Below the pieces are notes generated by a model. The model was not told where the DNA came from and made no database searches. It was given only the letters and a program-made list of their open reading frames with translations. Made by a program: the position numbers and the translations under genes. 64,000 nucleotides of DNA from an uncultured Lachnospiraceae bacterium (GTDB taxonomy: Bacteria > Bacillota > Clostridia > Lachnospirales > Lachnospiraceae): NCBI GenBank assembly GCA_902775895.1, contig CACYNO010000001.1, positions 124,001 to 188,000 of the forward strand, in the 5' to 3' direction. Positions 48,502 to 56,652 of this stretch are shown one piece after another; position 1 is the first letter of the stretch; each line of letters starts with the position of its first letter.

Positions 48502-49146
48502 ATGAGACTCAGAAACATTCCCGGTGCAAGGGAAAAATTGGAAGAAAGCATATATGTATTTACTGAAGAAGAGCTTATGAAAGGGCGTTGGAAGAAAGAG
48601 GTGTTTAAAAATGAGGCACCTCTTCATATTGAGATAGGATCGGGGAAGGGCCGCTTTATAACGGGGCTTGCCGCGGAGAATCCGGAAATTGACTATCTCG
48701 GCATTGAAAAATACTCCAGTGTATTGTTAAAGATCATGAAGAAGCAGCAGGAACTTGATCTTGATAATCTGAGACTGATACGCATGGATGCTACTTATAT
48801 CACGGATGCCTTTGAAGAAGGGGAGGTTGACAGGATATATCTTAATTTTTCCGATCCCTGGCCAAAAGACAGATATGCTAAGAGGAGACTTACATCGGAC
48901 AGATTTCTTGCAAGATATGAAAAGATATTAAAAAAAGGCGGCAGGGTAGAATTTAAGACCGACAACAAGGATCTGTTTGACTTTTCCGTGGAGTCCGTAA
49001 AGGATGCCGGGTGGAAGCTTGGATATGTGACGCATGACCTGTATTCTGATGAGGAGATGCTCAAAGGAAATATGGCAACAGAGTACGAACTGAAATTTAC
49101 AAAACTGGGTAACCCCATATGTAAGCTTATTGCTGTATACGAGTAA
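48502..49146 (+). CDS. trmB: tRNA (guanine-N7)-methyltransferase
   Basis: Makes m7G46 in the variable loop of many tRNAs using S-adenosylmethionine. It has 214 residues. MRLRNIPGAREKL is the family N-terminus, the SAM-binding motif is IEIGSGKGRFI, and NFSDPWPKDRYAKRRL is the TrmB signature that contacts tRNA. GGGGATAAG precedes the ATG. It is divergent from dacF and followed by the large hairpin element before uvrB. Confidence 0.96.
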   Translation: MRLRNIPGAREKLEESIYVFTEEELMKGRWKKEVFKNEAPLHIEIGSGKGRFITGLAAENPEIDYLGIEKYSSVLLKIMKKQQELDLDNLRLIRMDATYITDAFEEGEVDRIYLNFSDPWPKDRYAKRRLTSDRFLARYEKILKKGGRVEFKTDNKDLFDFSVESVKDAGWKLGYVTHDLYSDEEMLKGNMATEYELKFTKLGNPICKLIAVYE

Positions 49147-49148
49147 TT

Positions 49149-49273
49149 GGCCGGCTAATTTGATGCCGGCAGGGTATGTTTTTTGCAGGCCTTACGCTTG
49201 CGATGGCATGCGATCACTTAAAAAGGATAAGAGCGCAGCAAGCGTACAGACTGCAAAAGCATAGCCCTGCCGG
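49149..49273. other. Large imperfect hairpin element between trmB and uvrB
   Basis: A long interrupted stem: CCGGCAGGG (49166-49174) with CCCTGCCGG (49265-49273); TATG with CATA; TTTTGCAG (49181-49188) with CTGCAAAA (49251-49258); TACGCTTGC (49193-49201) with GCAAGCGTA (49238-49246); TGCG with CGCA, leaving a loop of about 21 bases. A competing small hairpin, CCGGC/GCCGG (49151-49155 with 49165-49169), uses the foot of the left arm. No T run follows, so it is not a terminator; the uvrB ribosome site begins about eight bases later. Nothing in it codes convincingly. Its class is unknown. Confidence 0.65.
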
Positions 49274-49291
49274 ACATAAAAGGGAGAAAAT

Positions 49292-51280
49292 ATGGACTTC
49301 AAACTAAGATCAGACTTTGCTCCTACGGGAGATCAGCCTCAGGCTATAGAAAAACTTGCAAAGGGCTTTTTGGAGGGAAATCAGTTCGAGACCCTTCTGG
49401 GTGTTACGGGATCGGGAAAGACCTTTACCATGGCGAATATCATAGAAAAGGTGCAAAAGCCCACTCTTATAATGTCTCATAACAAGACCCTTGCTGCCCA
49501 GCTTTACGGTGAGATGAAAGAGTTCTTTCCTGATAACGCCGTAGAGTATTTTGTGTCATATTATGACTACTATCAGCCTGAAGCATATGTTCCCCAGTCA
49601 GACACTTATATTGCAAAAGATTCGGCGATAAATGATGAGATAGATAAACTCAGACATTCAGCAACCGCAGCTCTTTCCGAAAGAAGCGACGTGATAATCG
49701 TTGCCTCCGTTTCATGTATATACGGTCTTGGTGCGCCCATAGATTATCAGAATCTGACTGTATCCCTTCGTCCGGGGATGGAGAGAGACAGGGATGATGT
49801 AATAAGAAAACTGATCGAAATACAGTACTCAAGAAACGAGCAGGACTTCCACAGAGGAACCTTTCGTGTAAAGGGCGATGTCATTGATGTGTATCCCGCA
49901 TCTTCAAGCGGTGATGCAGTCCGCATCGAGTTTTTCGGTGACGAAGTTGAAAGCATATCCCTTTTTGACAGCCTTACGGGAGAAGTGAATGCAAAACTGG
50001 AGCATACGGTCATTTTTCCAAATTCCCACTACGTTGTGGACAAGAAGCAACAGGCGATAGCCATTGCAAATATAAGGGCGGAGCTTGAAGAAAGGATCAA
50101 ATATTTCAAAGCTCACGATAAGCTACTTGAAGCACAAAGGATAGAAGAGCGTACCAACTTCGACATGGAGATGCTTGAAGAAACGGGATTTTGCTCCGGT
50201 ATAGAGAATTATTCCAGACATTTATCCGGGCTTCCCGCAGGAACCCCGCCTTATACTCTTATGGATTATTTCCCGAAAGATTTTCTTATAATCGTTGACG
50301 AGTCTCATATAACCATACCCCAGGTGCGCGGTATGTATGCCGGGGACAGATCCAGAAAGACAACTCTGGTAGATTACGGTTTCCGCCTGCCTTCAGCCCT
50401 CGATAACAGGCCTTTAAATTTTAAAGAATGGGAAAGCAAGATTTCGCAGATGCTCTTTGTGTCGGCTACGCCTGCAGATTATGAGGCAGAGCATGAACTG
50501 ATGCGTGCAGAACAGGTGATAAGACCTACAGGGCTTCTGGATCCGGAAGTTTTTGTGCGTCCGGTCAAGGGTCAGATCGATGACCTTATTTCAGAGATAA
50601 ATAAAGAAACAAAAAAGAAGAATAAGATACTTGTAACGACTCTTACTAAAAAGATGGCAGAGGATCTCACGTTATATTTAAAAGAAGCAGGTATAAGGGT
50701 GAATTATCTTCATGCCGACATAGATACTTTAGAGAGGCAGAAGATAATAAGAGATATGCGACTTGATGCCTTTGATGTGCTTGTGGGCATCAACCTTCTC
50801 AGAGAGGGTCTGGATATTCCGGAGATAAGTCTTGTGGCTATCCTTGATGCGGACAAGGAAGGATTTCTTCGTACTGAGACATCCCTTATCCAGACAATAG
50901 GCCGTGCCGCAAGAAATGCGGAAGGACACGTGATAATGTATGCTGATACGATCACTGGTTCCATGCAAAAGGCCATAGATGAGACTAAGAGGCGTAGAAA
51001 GATACAGGAGGAGTATAACAAAGAAAACAAGATAACTCCTCAGACCATCAAAAAATCCGTTCGTGACCTTATCAGCATAACAAAGGTTGCAGACTCCGAC
51101 AGAACCGGAAAAGAGATAGAAAAAGACATTGAGTCCATGAGTGACAAGGAACTGAAAAAATTAAAAACACTCCTGGAAAAAAATATGCACCGCGCTGCCG
51201 CGGAATTAAATTTCGAGGAAGCTGCGATGCTGCGTGATAAATTGATTGAAGTTAATAAACAGATCTATGGTGGGAAATAG
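49292..51280 (+). CDS. uvrB: Excinuclease ABC subunit UvrB
   Basis: The damage-verification subunit of nucleotide excision repair, which works with UvrA and UvrC. It has 662 residues. The Walker A is GVTGSGKTF, the beta-hairpin region [18 protein letters not shown] is the UvrB signature, the helicase motifs end with QTIGRAARN, and the C-terminal UVR domain ([15 protein letters not shown]) binds UvrC. GGGAG precedes the ATG. No LexA box (GAAC-N4-GTTC) was found upstream, so SOS control is not evident. uvrA is not in the window. The terminator lies inside the end of the convergent malic enzyme gene. Confidence 0.98.
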   Translation: MDFKLRSDFAPTGDQPQAIEKLAKGFLEGNQFETLLGVTGSGKTFTMANIIEKVQKPTLIMSHNKTLAAQLYGEMKEFFPDNAVEYFVSYYDYYQPEAYVPQSDTYIAKDSAINDEIDKLRHSATAALSERSDVIIVASVSCIYGLGAPIDYQNLTVSLRPGMERDRDDVIRKLIEIQYSRNEQDFHRGTFRVKGDVIDVYPASSSGDAVRIEFFGDEVESISLFDSLTGEVNAKLEHTVIFPNSHYVVDKKQQAIAIANIRAELEERIKYFKAHDKLLEAQRIEERTNFDMEMLEETGFCSGIENYSRHLSGLPAGTPPYTLMDYFPKDFLIIVDESHITIPQVRGMYAGDRSRKTTLVDYGFRLPSALDNRPLNFKEWESKISQMLFVSATPADYEAEHELMRAEQVIRPTGLLDPEVFVRPVKGQIDDLISEINKETKKKNKILVTTLTKKMAEDLTLYLKEAGIRVNYLHADIDTLERQKIIRDMRLDAFDVLVGINLLREGLDIPEISLVAILDADKEGFLRTETSLIQTIGRAARNAEGHVIMYADTITGSMQKAIDETKRRRKIQEEYNKENKITPQTIKKSVRDLISITKVADSDRTGKEIEKDIESMSDKELKKLKTLLEKNMHRAAAELNFEEAAMLRDKLIEVNKQIYGGK

Positions 51281-51289
51281 ATCAACGTG

Positions 51290-51325
51290 AACAGGTGTCA
51301 GATCCTTGCAACACCTGTTTTTTTT
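51290..51325 (+). terminator. uvrB terminator lying inside the malic enzyme coding end
   Basis: AACAGGTGT (51290-51298) pairs exactly with ACACCTGTT (51311-51319) and runs into eight T (51318-51325). Bases 51298 onward are the last codons of the convergent malic enzyme gene. Confidence 0.88.
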
Positions 51326-52470
51326 GCGGCGTCTGCCACAGCCTTTGCGACTGCAGGTCCCACTCCCGGATCAAAAGCCTTGGGTATTATGTAGTCTGCG
51401 CAAAGTTCATTGTCCGGAACCAGGGAGGAAAGAGCAGCGGCAGCAGCCATTTTCATTTCCGTATTGATCTCGGAGGCCCTGACATCAAAGGCACCCCTGA
51501 ACATGCCGGGGAATGCAAGGACGTTGTTTATCTGGTTCGGGAAGTCGCTTCTTCCTGTTGCAATAACTTTCGCCCCGCCTTTTTTTGCTTCATCCGGAAA
51601 GATCTCGGGAACAGGGTTGGCACAGGCAAAAATGACCGCATCTTTATTCATGGTTGATACCATTTCAGAGGTGAGAAGCCCCGGGGCGGAAATGCCGATA
51701 AAGACATCGGCACCCTTAAGTGCATCAGACAGACTACCCGCTTCATTATCAGGATTGGTAAGCCCGGCCATTTCTTTTTTTACGTCATTTAAGTTATCGC
51801 GGTCTGAAGATATTATCCCTTTTCTGTCACACATGATGATGTTTTTAAATCCTGCATGCAGTAGAAGTCTTACTATGGCAATGCCTGCAGCACCCGAACC
51901 GGAAGTCACAACCTTTACATCTTCTTTTTTCTTTTCGACTACCTTCAGGGCATTGGTAAGGCCCGCAAGGGTGATTATCGCCGTTCCGTGCTGGTCATCG
52001 TGAAAGATAGGGATATCACACCGCTCCTTTAACTTTTCCTCTATCTCAAAGCATCTGGGTGCGGAAATATCTTCAAGGTTGATCCCGCCGAAAGAAGCGG
52101 AGATGTTATAAACGGTCTCGACAAATTCGTCCACGTCCTTAGTCTTTATACACAGAGGGAAAGCGTCCACTCCTCCGAAGGCCTTAAATAAGACGCATTT
52201 TCCTTCCATAACGGGCATGCCGGCCTCCGGGCCTATATCTCCAAGACCCAGTACGGCGCTGCCGTCGGTGATCACTGCGCAGAGATTGCCACGTCCGGTG
52301 AGGTTGTAGGATTCATCGATATCTTTTTGTATGACTCTGCAGGGTTCAGCTACACCGGGAGTGTAGGCAAGGGATAAGTCCTCCGTTGTACTTACGGGAG
52401 CAGTGGGAGTGATCTCGAATTTTCCTTTCCATTTTCTGTGAAGCCTGAGAGATTCTTTTGCGTAATCCAT
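51298..52470 (-). CDS. Malic enzyme, NAD(P)-dependent (short bacterial type)
   Basis: Oxidatively decarboxylates malate to pyruvate with reduction of NAD(P)+, linking the C4 pool to pyruvate. It has 390 residues, the short form without the phosphotransacetylase extension. Motifs: YTPGVAEPC, HDDQHGTAI and the Rossmann GSGAAGIAI. NAD or NADP preference cannot be told. The start at 52470 (MDYAKESLRLHRKWKG) has GGAGG 6 bases upstream; the frame extends to 52494 without a site. Its last 9 codons are also the uvrB terminator. It lies downstream of ndk, behind the ndk terminator. Confidence 0.94.
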   Translation of the reverse strand: MDYAKESLRLHRKWKGKFEITPTAPVSTTEDLSLAYTPGVAEPCRVIQKDIDESYNLTGRGNLCAVITDGSAVLGLGDIGPEAGMPVMEGKCVLFKAFGGVDAFPLCIKTKDVDEFVETVYNISASFGGINLEDISAPRCFEIEEKLKERCDIPIFHDDQHGTAIITLAGLTNALKVVEKKKEDVKVVTSGSGAAGIAIVRLLLHAGFKNIIMCDRKGIISSDRDNLNDVKKEMAGLTNPDNEAGSLSDALKGADVFIGISAPGLLTSEMVSTMNKDAVIFACANPVPEIFPDEAKKGGAKVIATGRSDFPNQINNVLAFPGMFRGAFDVRASEINTEMKMAAAAALSSLVPDNELCADYIIPKAFDPGVGPAVAKAVADAAKKTGVARI

Positions 52471-52496
52471 AATGTCCTCCGTATAAAAAATCAAAT

Positions 52497-52523
52497 AAAA
52501 AGGGCTGTGAGACAGCCCTTTTT
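52497..52523 (-). terminator. Intrinsic terminator after ndk
   Basis: AAAAAGGGCTGT-GAG-ACAGCCCTTTTT: a perfect stem with an A run on one side and a T run on the other, so it can act in both directions. It lies between the ndk stop and the malic enzyme ribosome site. Confidence 0.93.
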
Positions 52524-52527
52524 ATTA

Positions 52528-52932
52528 TTAACCGAAAAATCTCTTTATCTCTATCTCAGCATTTTCAACTGAATCGGAACCGTGGATGATGTTCTGTCCT
52601 GTTGAGTTTGCGTAGTCACCGCGGATAGTGCCTGCAGTTGCTTCTTCAAACTTGGTGGCTCCCATTATGATACGCATACCCTGTACCGCGTTCTCGCCTT
52701 CAACTATCATCGCAAATACGGGACCTGATGTCATGTATTCAACGATCTCAGGGAAGAAAGGCTTGTCGGCGATGTGAGCGTAGTGCTCTTTTAAGATCGC
52801 CTCGTCAAGATTCATCATCTTTGCATCTTTGATGCCGTAACCCTTACGCTCGATACGGGCTATAACCTCTCCCATAAGTCCTCTTTTAATGCAGTCCGGC
52901 TTAAGCATGATATAAGTTTTTTCAATTGCCAT
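52528..52932 (-). CDS. ndk: Nucleoside diphosphate kinase
   Basis: Transfers the gamma phosphate from ATP to other nucleoside diphosphates through a phospho-histidine. It has 134 residues. The active-site His is in NIIHGSDS, and the N-terminus KTYIMLKPDCIKRGLMGEVI is typical of the family. GGAG lies about 8 bases upstream. It is a monocistronic leftward unit with an extended -10 promoter and a 14-base palindrome near the transcription start. Confidence 0.97.
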   Translation of the reverse strand: MAIEKTYIMLKPDCIKRGLMGEVIARIERKGYGIKDAKMMNLDEAILKEHYAHIADKPFFPEIVEYMTSGPVFAMIVEGENAVQGMRIIMGATKFEEATAGTIRGDYANSTGQNIIHGSDSVENAEIEIKRFFG

Positions 52933-52964
52933 TTTCGTAACTCCTTTTTTAAAAATATGATCTC

Positions 52965-52978
52965 GTGTTTACAAACAC
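52965..52978. promoter_or_regulatory. Perfect palindrome near the ndk transcription start
   Basis: GTGTTT-AC-AAACAC, a perfect 6-2-6 inverted repeat just downstream of the predicted ndk start point. Its position fits a repressor operator; no known consensus was matched. Confidence 0.4.
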
Positions 52979-52988
52979 ATTGTATGGG

Positions 52989-52997
52989 ATTATATCA
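52989..52997 (-). promoter_or_regulatory. ndk extended -10 promoter
   Basis: Minus strand TGA-TATAAT; no convincing -35 at 17 bases. The same TGTGATATAATC string occurs before ruvA. Confidence 0.6.
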
Positions 52998-53027
52998 CAT
53001 ATCTATTTTTAAATAAATAAAATACTT

Positions 53028-54434
53028 TTAACGATCCGCTTTTTCCTGAAGACTTGTCTCTGCCGGAACATAGGAATAGTCAGAAGACTTGTCATTTTGC
53101 GGCGGAGCCTGCTTCTTTTGATCAAGACCCTGGATGTCGTCAATAGAAGTGGTATATGTGTGCTCTATCGGCTTCCACTTGATCTTTGCAAAGATGGCAA
53201 CAAAAGCCATGGGAATATAAGTGCACATATATATAGGATATGTAAATGTGTAAAGGATCTTCTTTGAAGCGGGGGCATGGATATGGTTCCACTCAGTAAT
53301 GGTCGCTATAAGCCCCTGAACATAATTGATAACATAATAGACAACAATGCCGGAAATAAAAGCCAGTATAACATCCGGAACCATCTCCCTTGCTTTGTCA
53401 ATGTTTACGATATTGACAATGACTGCAACAAGAGACAGGGCAACGGTTACTATGTTAAAGATCATGGACGGGGCAAGGAACATGAACATATCATATCTTG
53501 AAAGAAACATGGACTTGTCTTTGAACATGTTGCCCAGCAAACCGCCTCCGTAGTGAAAGACCACCTGAAGGAAGCCTTTAGCCCAGCGCACACGCTGTCT
53601 CCAGGACTGGGCAAACGTGACGGGCTGCTCATCGTAAAACATGGCGTCTTCAGCGTAACCGATCTTATGGCCTCTTACTATATACTCGGCTGAAAGTTCA
53701 ATGTCTTCGGTAAGGAGGAAATATTTCCAACCGTCGTGATACTCAAGGATCTCAGGCGAAAACATATATCCTGTGCCGGATACGGTTGCACTGCAGTGAA
53801 ACATGTTTCTGGGTCTGTTCAAAAACTGAGCTTCACGTACAAATGCCAGGGAATGTCCCGCGGAAACCCAGTTGGTAGCATAGTTTTTGGAGTTCCTGTA
53901 TCCGGTGATGACTTTATAACCTTCGGAATATTTTGCATCAATGGCGCGAAGGTAATTCTTATCGAGAACGTTGTCGGCGTCAAAGATAACGTATCCGTCA
54001 TAATCTCTGAACCCCCCGCGTGCGGCTTTCATCCTTGCAAAGAAGTAGGAGAGGGCATACCCCTTTCCTATCTGGTCGGCATTAAATCTCTCACAGACAT
54101 TTGCTCCGGCATCCCTTGCCACCTGCGCTGTATTATCCGTGCAGTTGTCGGCGATAACAAAAATGTCGACCAATTCCGAAGGATAGTTCTGGCGTTTGAT
54201 ACTGTCTATAAGATTTTCTATAACGTTTTCTTCATTCCGGGCTGCTATGATAAAAGCATATTTTCGCTTTTCTTCAGATACCGGAATCCCTTTTTCTTTA
54301 TATGTCCCCTTTTTTTTGGCAATAAAAGTACGGGCATCCCTGTACATGGCTGCCATAAAGAAAAAAATCTGGTATGCGAACGCTATCGCTACAAAAACAG
54401 CAAGAAAAGTACTTATCCCGTTCACAAATTCCAT
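53028..54434 (-). CDS. Membrane glycosyltransferase family 2 (processive type)
   Basis: A 468-residue membrane enzyme that transfers sugars from nucleotide donors. One helix lies at the N-terminus (about 8-30) and four to five after 300. The catalytic core carries DNCTDN, FDADN, EDIELS and QRVRW, corresponding to the D, DxD, ED and Q(x)xRW motifs of processive GT2 polymer synthases such as the IcaA/HasA type. The polymer is unknown; an exopolysaccharide is plausible. A short charged tail ends the protein. GAGGTGA precedes the ATG. No partner gene (such as IcaB/C/D) is adjacent. It is divergent from ruvA. Confidence 0.85.
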   Translation of the reverse strand: MEFVNGISTFLAVFVAIAFAYQIFFFMAAMYRDARTFIAKKKGTYKEKGIPVSEEKRKYAFIIAARNEENVIENLIDSIKRQNYPSELVDIFVIADNCTDNTAQVARDAGANVCERFNADQIGKGYALSYFFARMKAARGGFRDYDGYVIFDADNVLDKNYLRAIDAKYSEGYKVITGYRNSKNYATNWVSAGHSLAFVREAQFLNRPRNMFHCSATVSGTGYMFSPEILEYHDGWKYFLLTEDIELSAEYIVRGHKIGYAEDAMFYDEQPVTFAQSWRQRVRWAKGFLQVVFHYGGGLLGNMFKDKSMFLSRYDMFMFLAPSMIFNIVTVALSLVAVIVNIVNIDKAREMVPDVILAFISGIVVYYVINYVQGLIATITEWNHIHAPASKKILYTFTYPIYMCTYIPMAFVAIFAKIKWKPIEHTYTTSIDDIQGLDQKKQAPPQNDKSSDYSYVPAETSLQEKADR

Positions 54435-54483
54435 TGTGTGTAGTCACCTCTGTTTACAATTAAAACCTCATTTTTCAATGGAG

Positions 54484-54511
54484 ATTATAGCATTATGCCC
54501 GACTTTGTCAA
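54484..54511 (-). promoter_or_regulatory. Promoter of the glycosyltransferase gene
   Basis: Minus strand: perfect TTGACA (54506-54511), 16 bases, perfect TATAAT (54484-54489). The -35 is embedded in TTGT/ACAA inverted repeats (54505-54525). Confidence 0.75.
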
Positions 54512-54567
54512 CAATGTGTTAACAATTTAGTCATATTTAGTTAATATTTTAAAAAGCATTTTTCCTG

Positions 54568-54576
54568 TGATATAAT
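54568..54576 (+). promoter_or_regulatory. ruvA extended -10 promoter
   Basis: TGA-TATAAT (TATAAT at 54571-54576), with a poor -35 (TTTAAA) 17 bases before it. Start near 54583; the leader is about 33 bases. No LexA-type box overlaps it. Confidence 0.6.
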
Positions 54577-54615
54577 CATAAAAATCAATTTACTAAAAAA
54601 GATGAGGTCGAAAAA

Positions 54616-55197
54616 ATGATTTCATATGTGAAGGGAACATTGGCAGATATCACACAGGACAGCGTGGTGATAGAGTCAGGCGGATTTGGTGTGAGCATAA
54701 TGGTACCCGCTTCGGTCATAAATTCTTTGCCCGGTAAAGGCACCGATACGAAAATATATACCTATATGCACGTGCGGGAGGATGCCATAAATCTCTTCGG
54801 ATTTCTGTCCATGGACGATCTGGGGATATTTAAGCTTCTTATCAATGTCAGCGGCATAGGTCCTAAAGGGGCCCTGGCCATACTTTCCGCAATGACACCG
54901 GATGAGCTTCGTCTTGCGATCATTACAGGTGATATATCCAAGATATCTTCTGCCCAGGGAGTTGGGAAAAAGACGGCTGAAAGAGCGGTACTGGAGCTCA
55001 GGGACAAGGTGAGTACTCCGGTTCCGGATATTGTGACAGATGATCTGTCTGCCGGTACCGGTGCCGTGTCAGAGGCGGTACAGGCACTTGTTAGTCTCGG
55101 CATAGCAGAAAGACAGGCGGCTTTGGCTGTATCATCAGTGGACAATAAAGAATTAAACTCAGAGGAACTTATAAAAGAAGCTCTGAAGAATCTGTAG
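54616..55197 (+). CDS. ruvA: Holliday junction DNA helicase subunit RuvA
   Basis: The tetrameric junction-binding subunit that positions RuvB for branch migration. It has 193 residues. MISYVKGTL is the OB-domain start, the two helix-hairpin-helix motifs are VSGIGPKGALAIL and AQGVGKKTAERAVLEL, and a C-terminal RuvB-binding domain follows a short linker. GAGG precedes the ATG. It begins the operon ruvA-ruvB-zapA-U32-ftsW-pbp-lysA. No ruvC is adjacent, as is usual in Firmicutes. Confidence 0.97.
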   Translation: MISYVKGTLADITQDSVVIESGGFGVSIMVPASVINSLPGKGTDTKIYTYMHVREDAINLFGFLSMDDLGIFKLLINVSGIGPKGALAILSAMTPDELRLAIITGDISKISSAQGVGKKTAERAVLELRDKVSTPVPDIVTDDLSAGTGAVSEAVQALVSLGIAERQAALAVSSVDNKELNSEELIKEALKNL

Positions 55198-55217
55198 ACT
55201 ATGATTAAGAGGTAGAT

Positions 55218-56219
55218 ATGGAAAACAGGATCATTTCAACCAATCTTTTACCGGAGGATGAGGCAAGTGAAAGCTCCCTTCGTCCGAAATCCCTTGATGA
55301 ATATGTGGGACAAAAAAAGGTCAGGGATAATCTGAACGTGTATATGAAAGCTGCGAAAAAAAGAGGCGAGGCTCTTGATCACGTCCTTTTATACGGTCCT
55401 CCGGGTCTGGGAAAGACCACCCTTGCAGGGATCATAGCCGAAGAAATGGGTTCCCATCTTAAAGTTACCTCGGGACCTGCAATAGAGAGACCGGGAGAGA
55501 TGGCGGCTATCCTTAATGGGTTAAACGAAAGGGATATCCTTTTTGTGGATGAGATACACAGACTGAACAGACAGGTGGAGGAGATCCTTTATCCCGCGAT
55601 GGAAGACTATGCCATTGATATAATGATAGGAAAGGGAGCAACAGCCAAGTCTATAAGGCTTGACCTTCCCGCGTTTACCCTTGTGGGGGCCACTACCAGA
55701 GCGGGACTGTTGTCTGCGCCTTTGCGGGACAGGTTCGGAGTGGTGAGCCATTTGGAATATTATTCAAATGAAGAACTTGAAGAGATCATTACCCGCTCCG
55801 CAAAGGTTTTGGATATAGAAGCCGACAGTCAGGGGACGTCGGAGATCGCAAGGAGATCAAGAGGAACGCCCAGACTTGCCAACAGGCTGTTGAAAAGAGT
55901 AAGGGATTATGCCCAGATAGAATTTGACGGTGTGATCACAAAAGAAGTTGCAGATTTTGCCCTGAAGCTTCTTGATGTTGATAAAAACGGTTTAGACGGT
56001 AATGACAGAAAACTTCTTACCGTTATGATAAACCAGTTTAAGGGAGGACCCGTAGGCATAGAGTCCCTTGCAGCATCCCTCGGGGAAGATGCCGGAACTC
56101 TTGAAGAGGTGTATGAGCCCTTTCTTATCCAAAACGGTTTTATAAACAGGACACCGCGGGGGCGTGTTGCTACTGAAAAAGCATACGAAGGTCTGGGTAT
56201 TGAAGTGCCTGTTGATTGA
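55218..56219 (+). CDS. ruvB: Holliday junction DNA helicase subunit RuvB
   Basis: The AAA+ motor of branch migration. It has 333 residues. The RuvB start [13 protein letters not shown], Walker [10 protein letters not shown], Walker B FVDEIHRL, the arginine-finger region and the winged-helix C-terminal domain ([18 protein letters not shown]) are all seen. AAGAGG precedes the ATG. Twenty bases separate it from ruvA. The zapA gene follows after 42 bases. Confidence 0.98.
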   Translation: MENRIISTNLLPEDEASESSLRPKSLDEYVGQKKVRDNLNVYMKAAKKRGEALDHVLLYGPPGLGKTTLAGIIAEEMGSHLKVTSGPAIERPGEMAAILNGLNERDILFVDEIHRLNRQVEEILYPAMEDYAIDIMIGKGATAKSIRLDLPAFTLVGATTRAGLLSAPLRDRFGVVSHLEYYSNEELEEIITRSAKVLDIEADSQGTSEIARRSRGTPRLANRLLKRVRDYAQIEFDGVITKEVADFALKLLDVDKNGLDGNDRKLLTVMINQFKGGPVGIESLAASLGEDAGTLEEVYEPFLIQNGFINRTPRGRVATEKAYEGLGIEVPVD

Positions 56220-56261
56220 TATTATAATGTTTAACGAAAAATACAAATCGGAGAATGAGCC

Positions 56262-56651
56262 ATGGCTGAAAAGACAGAGATAGAAGTTTTGATAGACGGT
56301 AAAGTTTATAAGGTTTCCGGTTATGAAAGCGTGGAATATATCCAAAAGATCGCAAATTACATCAATGCAAAAGAAAGGGATCTGAAGGCCCAGGGGATAT
56401 ACAATCGTATACCCAATGCCCTGAGAGCATATCTTATGGATTTGAACATCGCAGATGATTATTTCAAGGCGATGAATGAAAAAGAGAAGCTTAAGAACGA
56501 ACTGGAAAAAAAGAACAGGGACATTTACGAAGTCAAGCACGAGCTTGCAAAGCTCCAGACCCAGCTGGCCAGATTAAAAAGAGGCGAAGATCCGGAGTAT
56601 GATACGGATGCCGAGGTAAGGACCACGGGCGGGATTTTTGACGGAAACTGA
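56262..56651 (+). CDS. zapA: Cell division protein ZapA
   Basis: Binds and bundles FtsZ filaments at midcell. It has 129 residues. The N-terminal head (IEVLIDGKVYKVSGYESVEYIQKIANYIN) matches ZapA, and residues about 72-110 (AMNEKEKLKNELEKKNRD and on) form a long coiled coil. The C-terminal acidic tail (EDPEYDTDAEVR) is not conserved in the family. CGGAG precedes the ATG. Its stop lies just before the start of the U32 protein. Confidence 0.92.
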   Translation: MAEKTEIEVLIDGKVYKVSGYESVEYIQKIANYINAKERDLKAQGIYNRIPNALRAYLMDLNIADDYFKAMNEKEKLKNELEKKNRDIYEVKHELAKLQTQLARLKRGEDPEYDTDAEVRTTGGIFDGN

Positions 56652-56652
56652 T

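Noticed and set aside
49147-49291. LexA (SOS) box for uvrB or ruvA
   Set aside because: No GAAC-N4-GTTC pair was found in the leaders of uvrB or ruvA.
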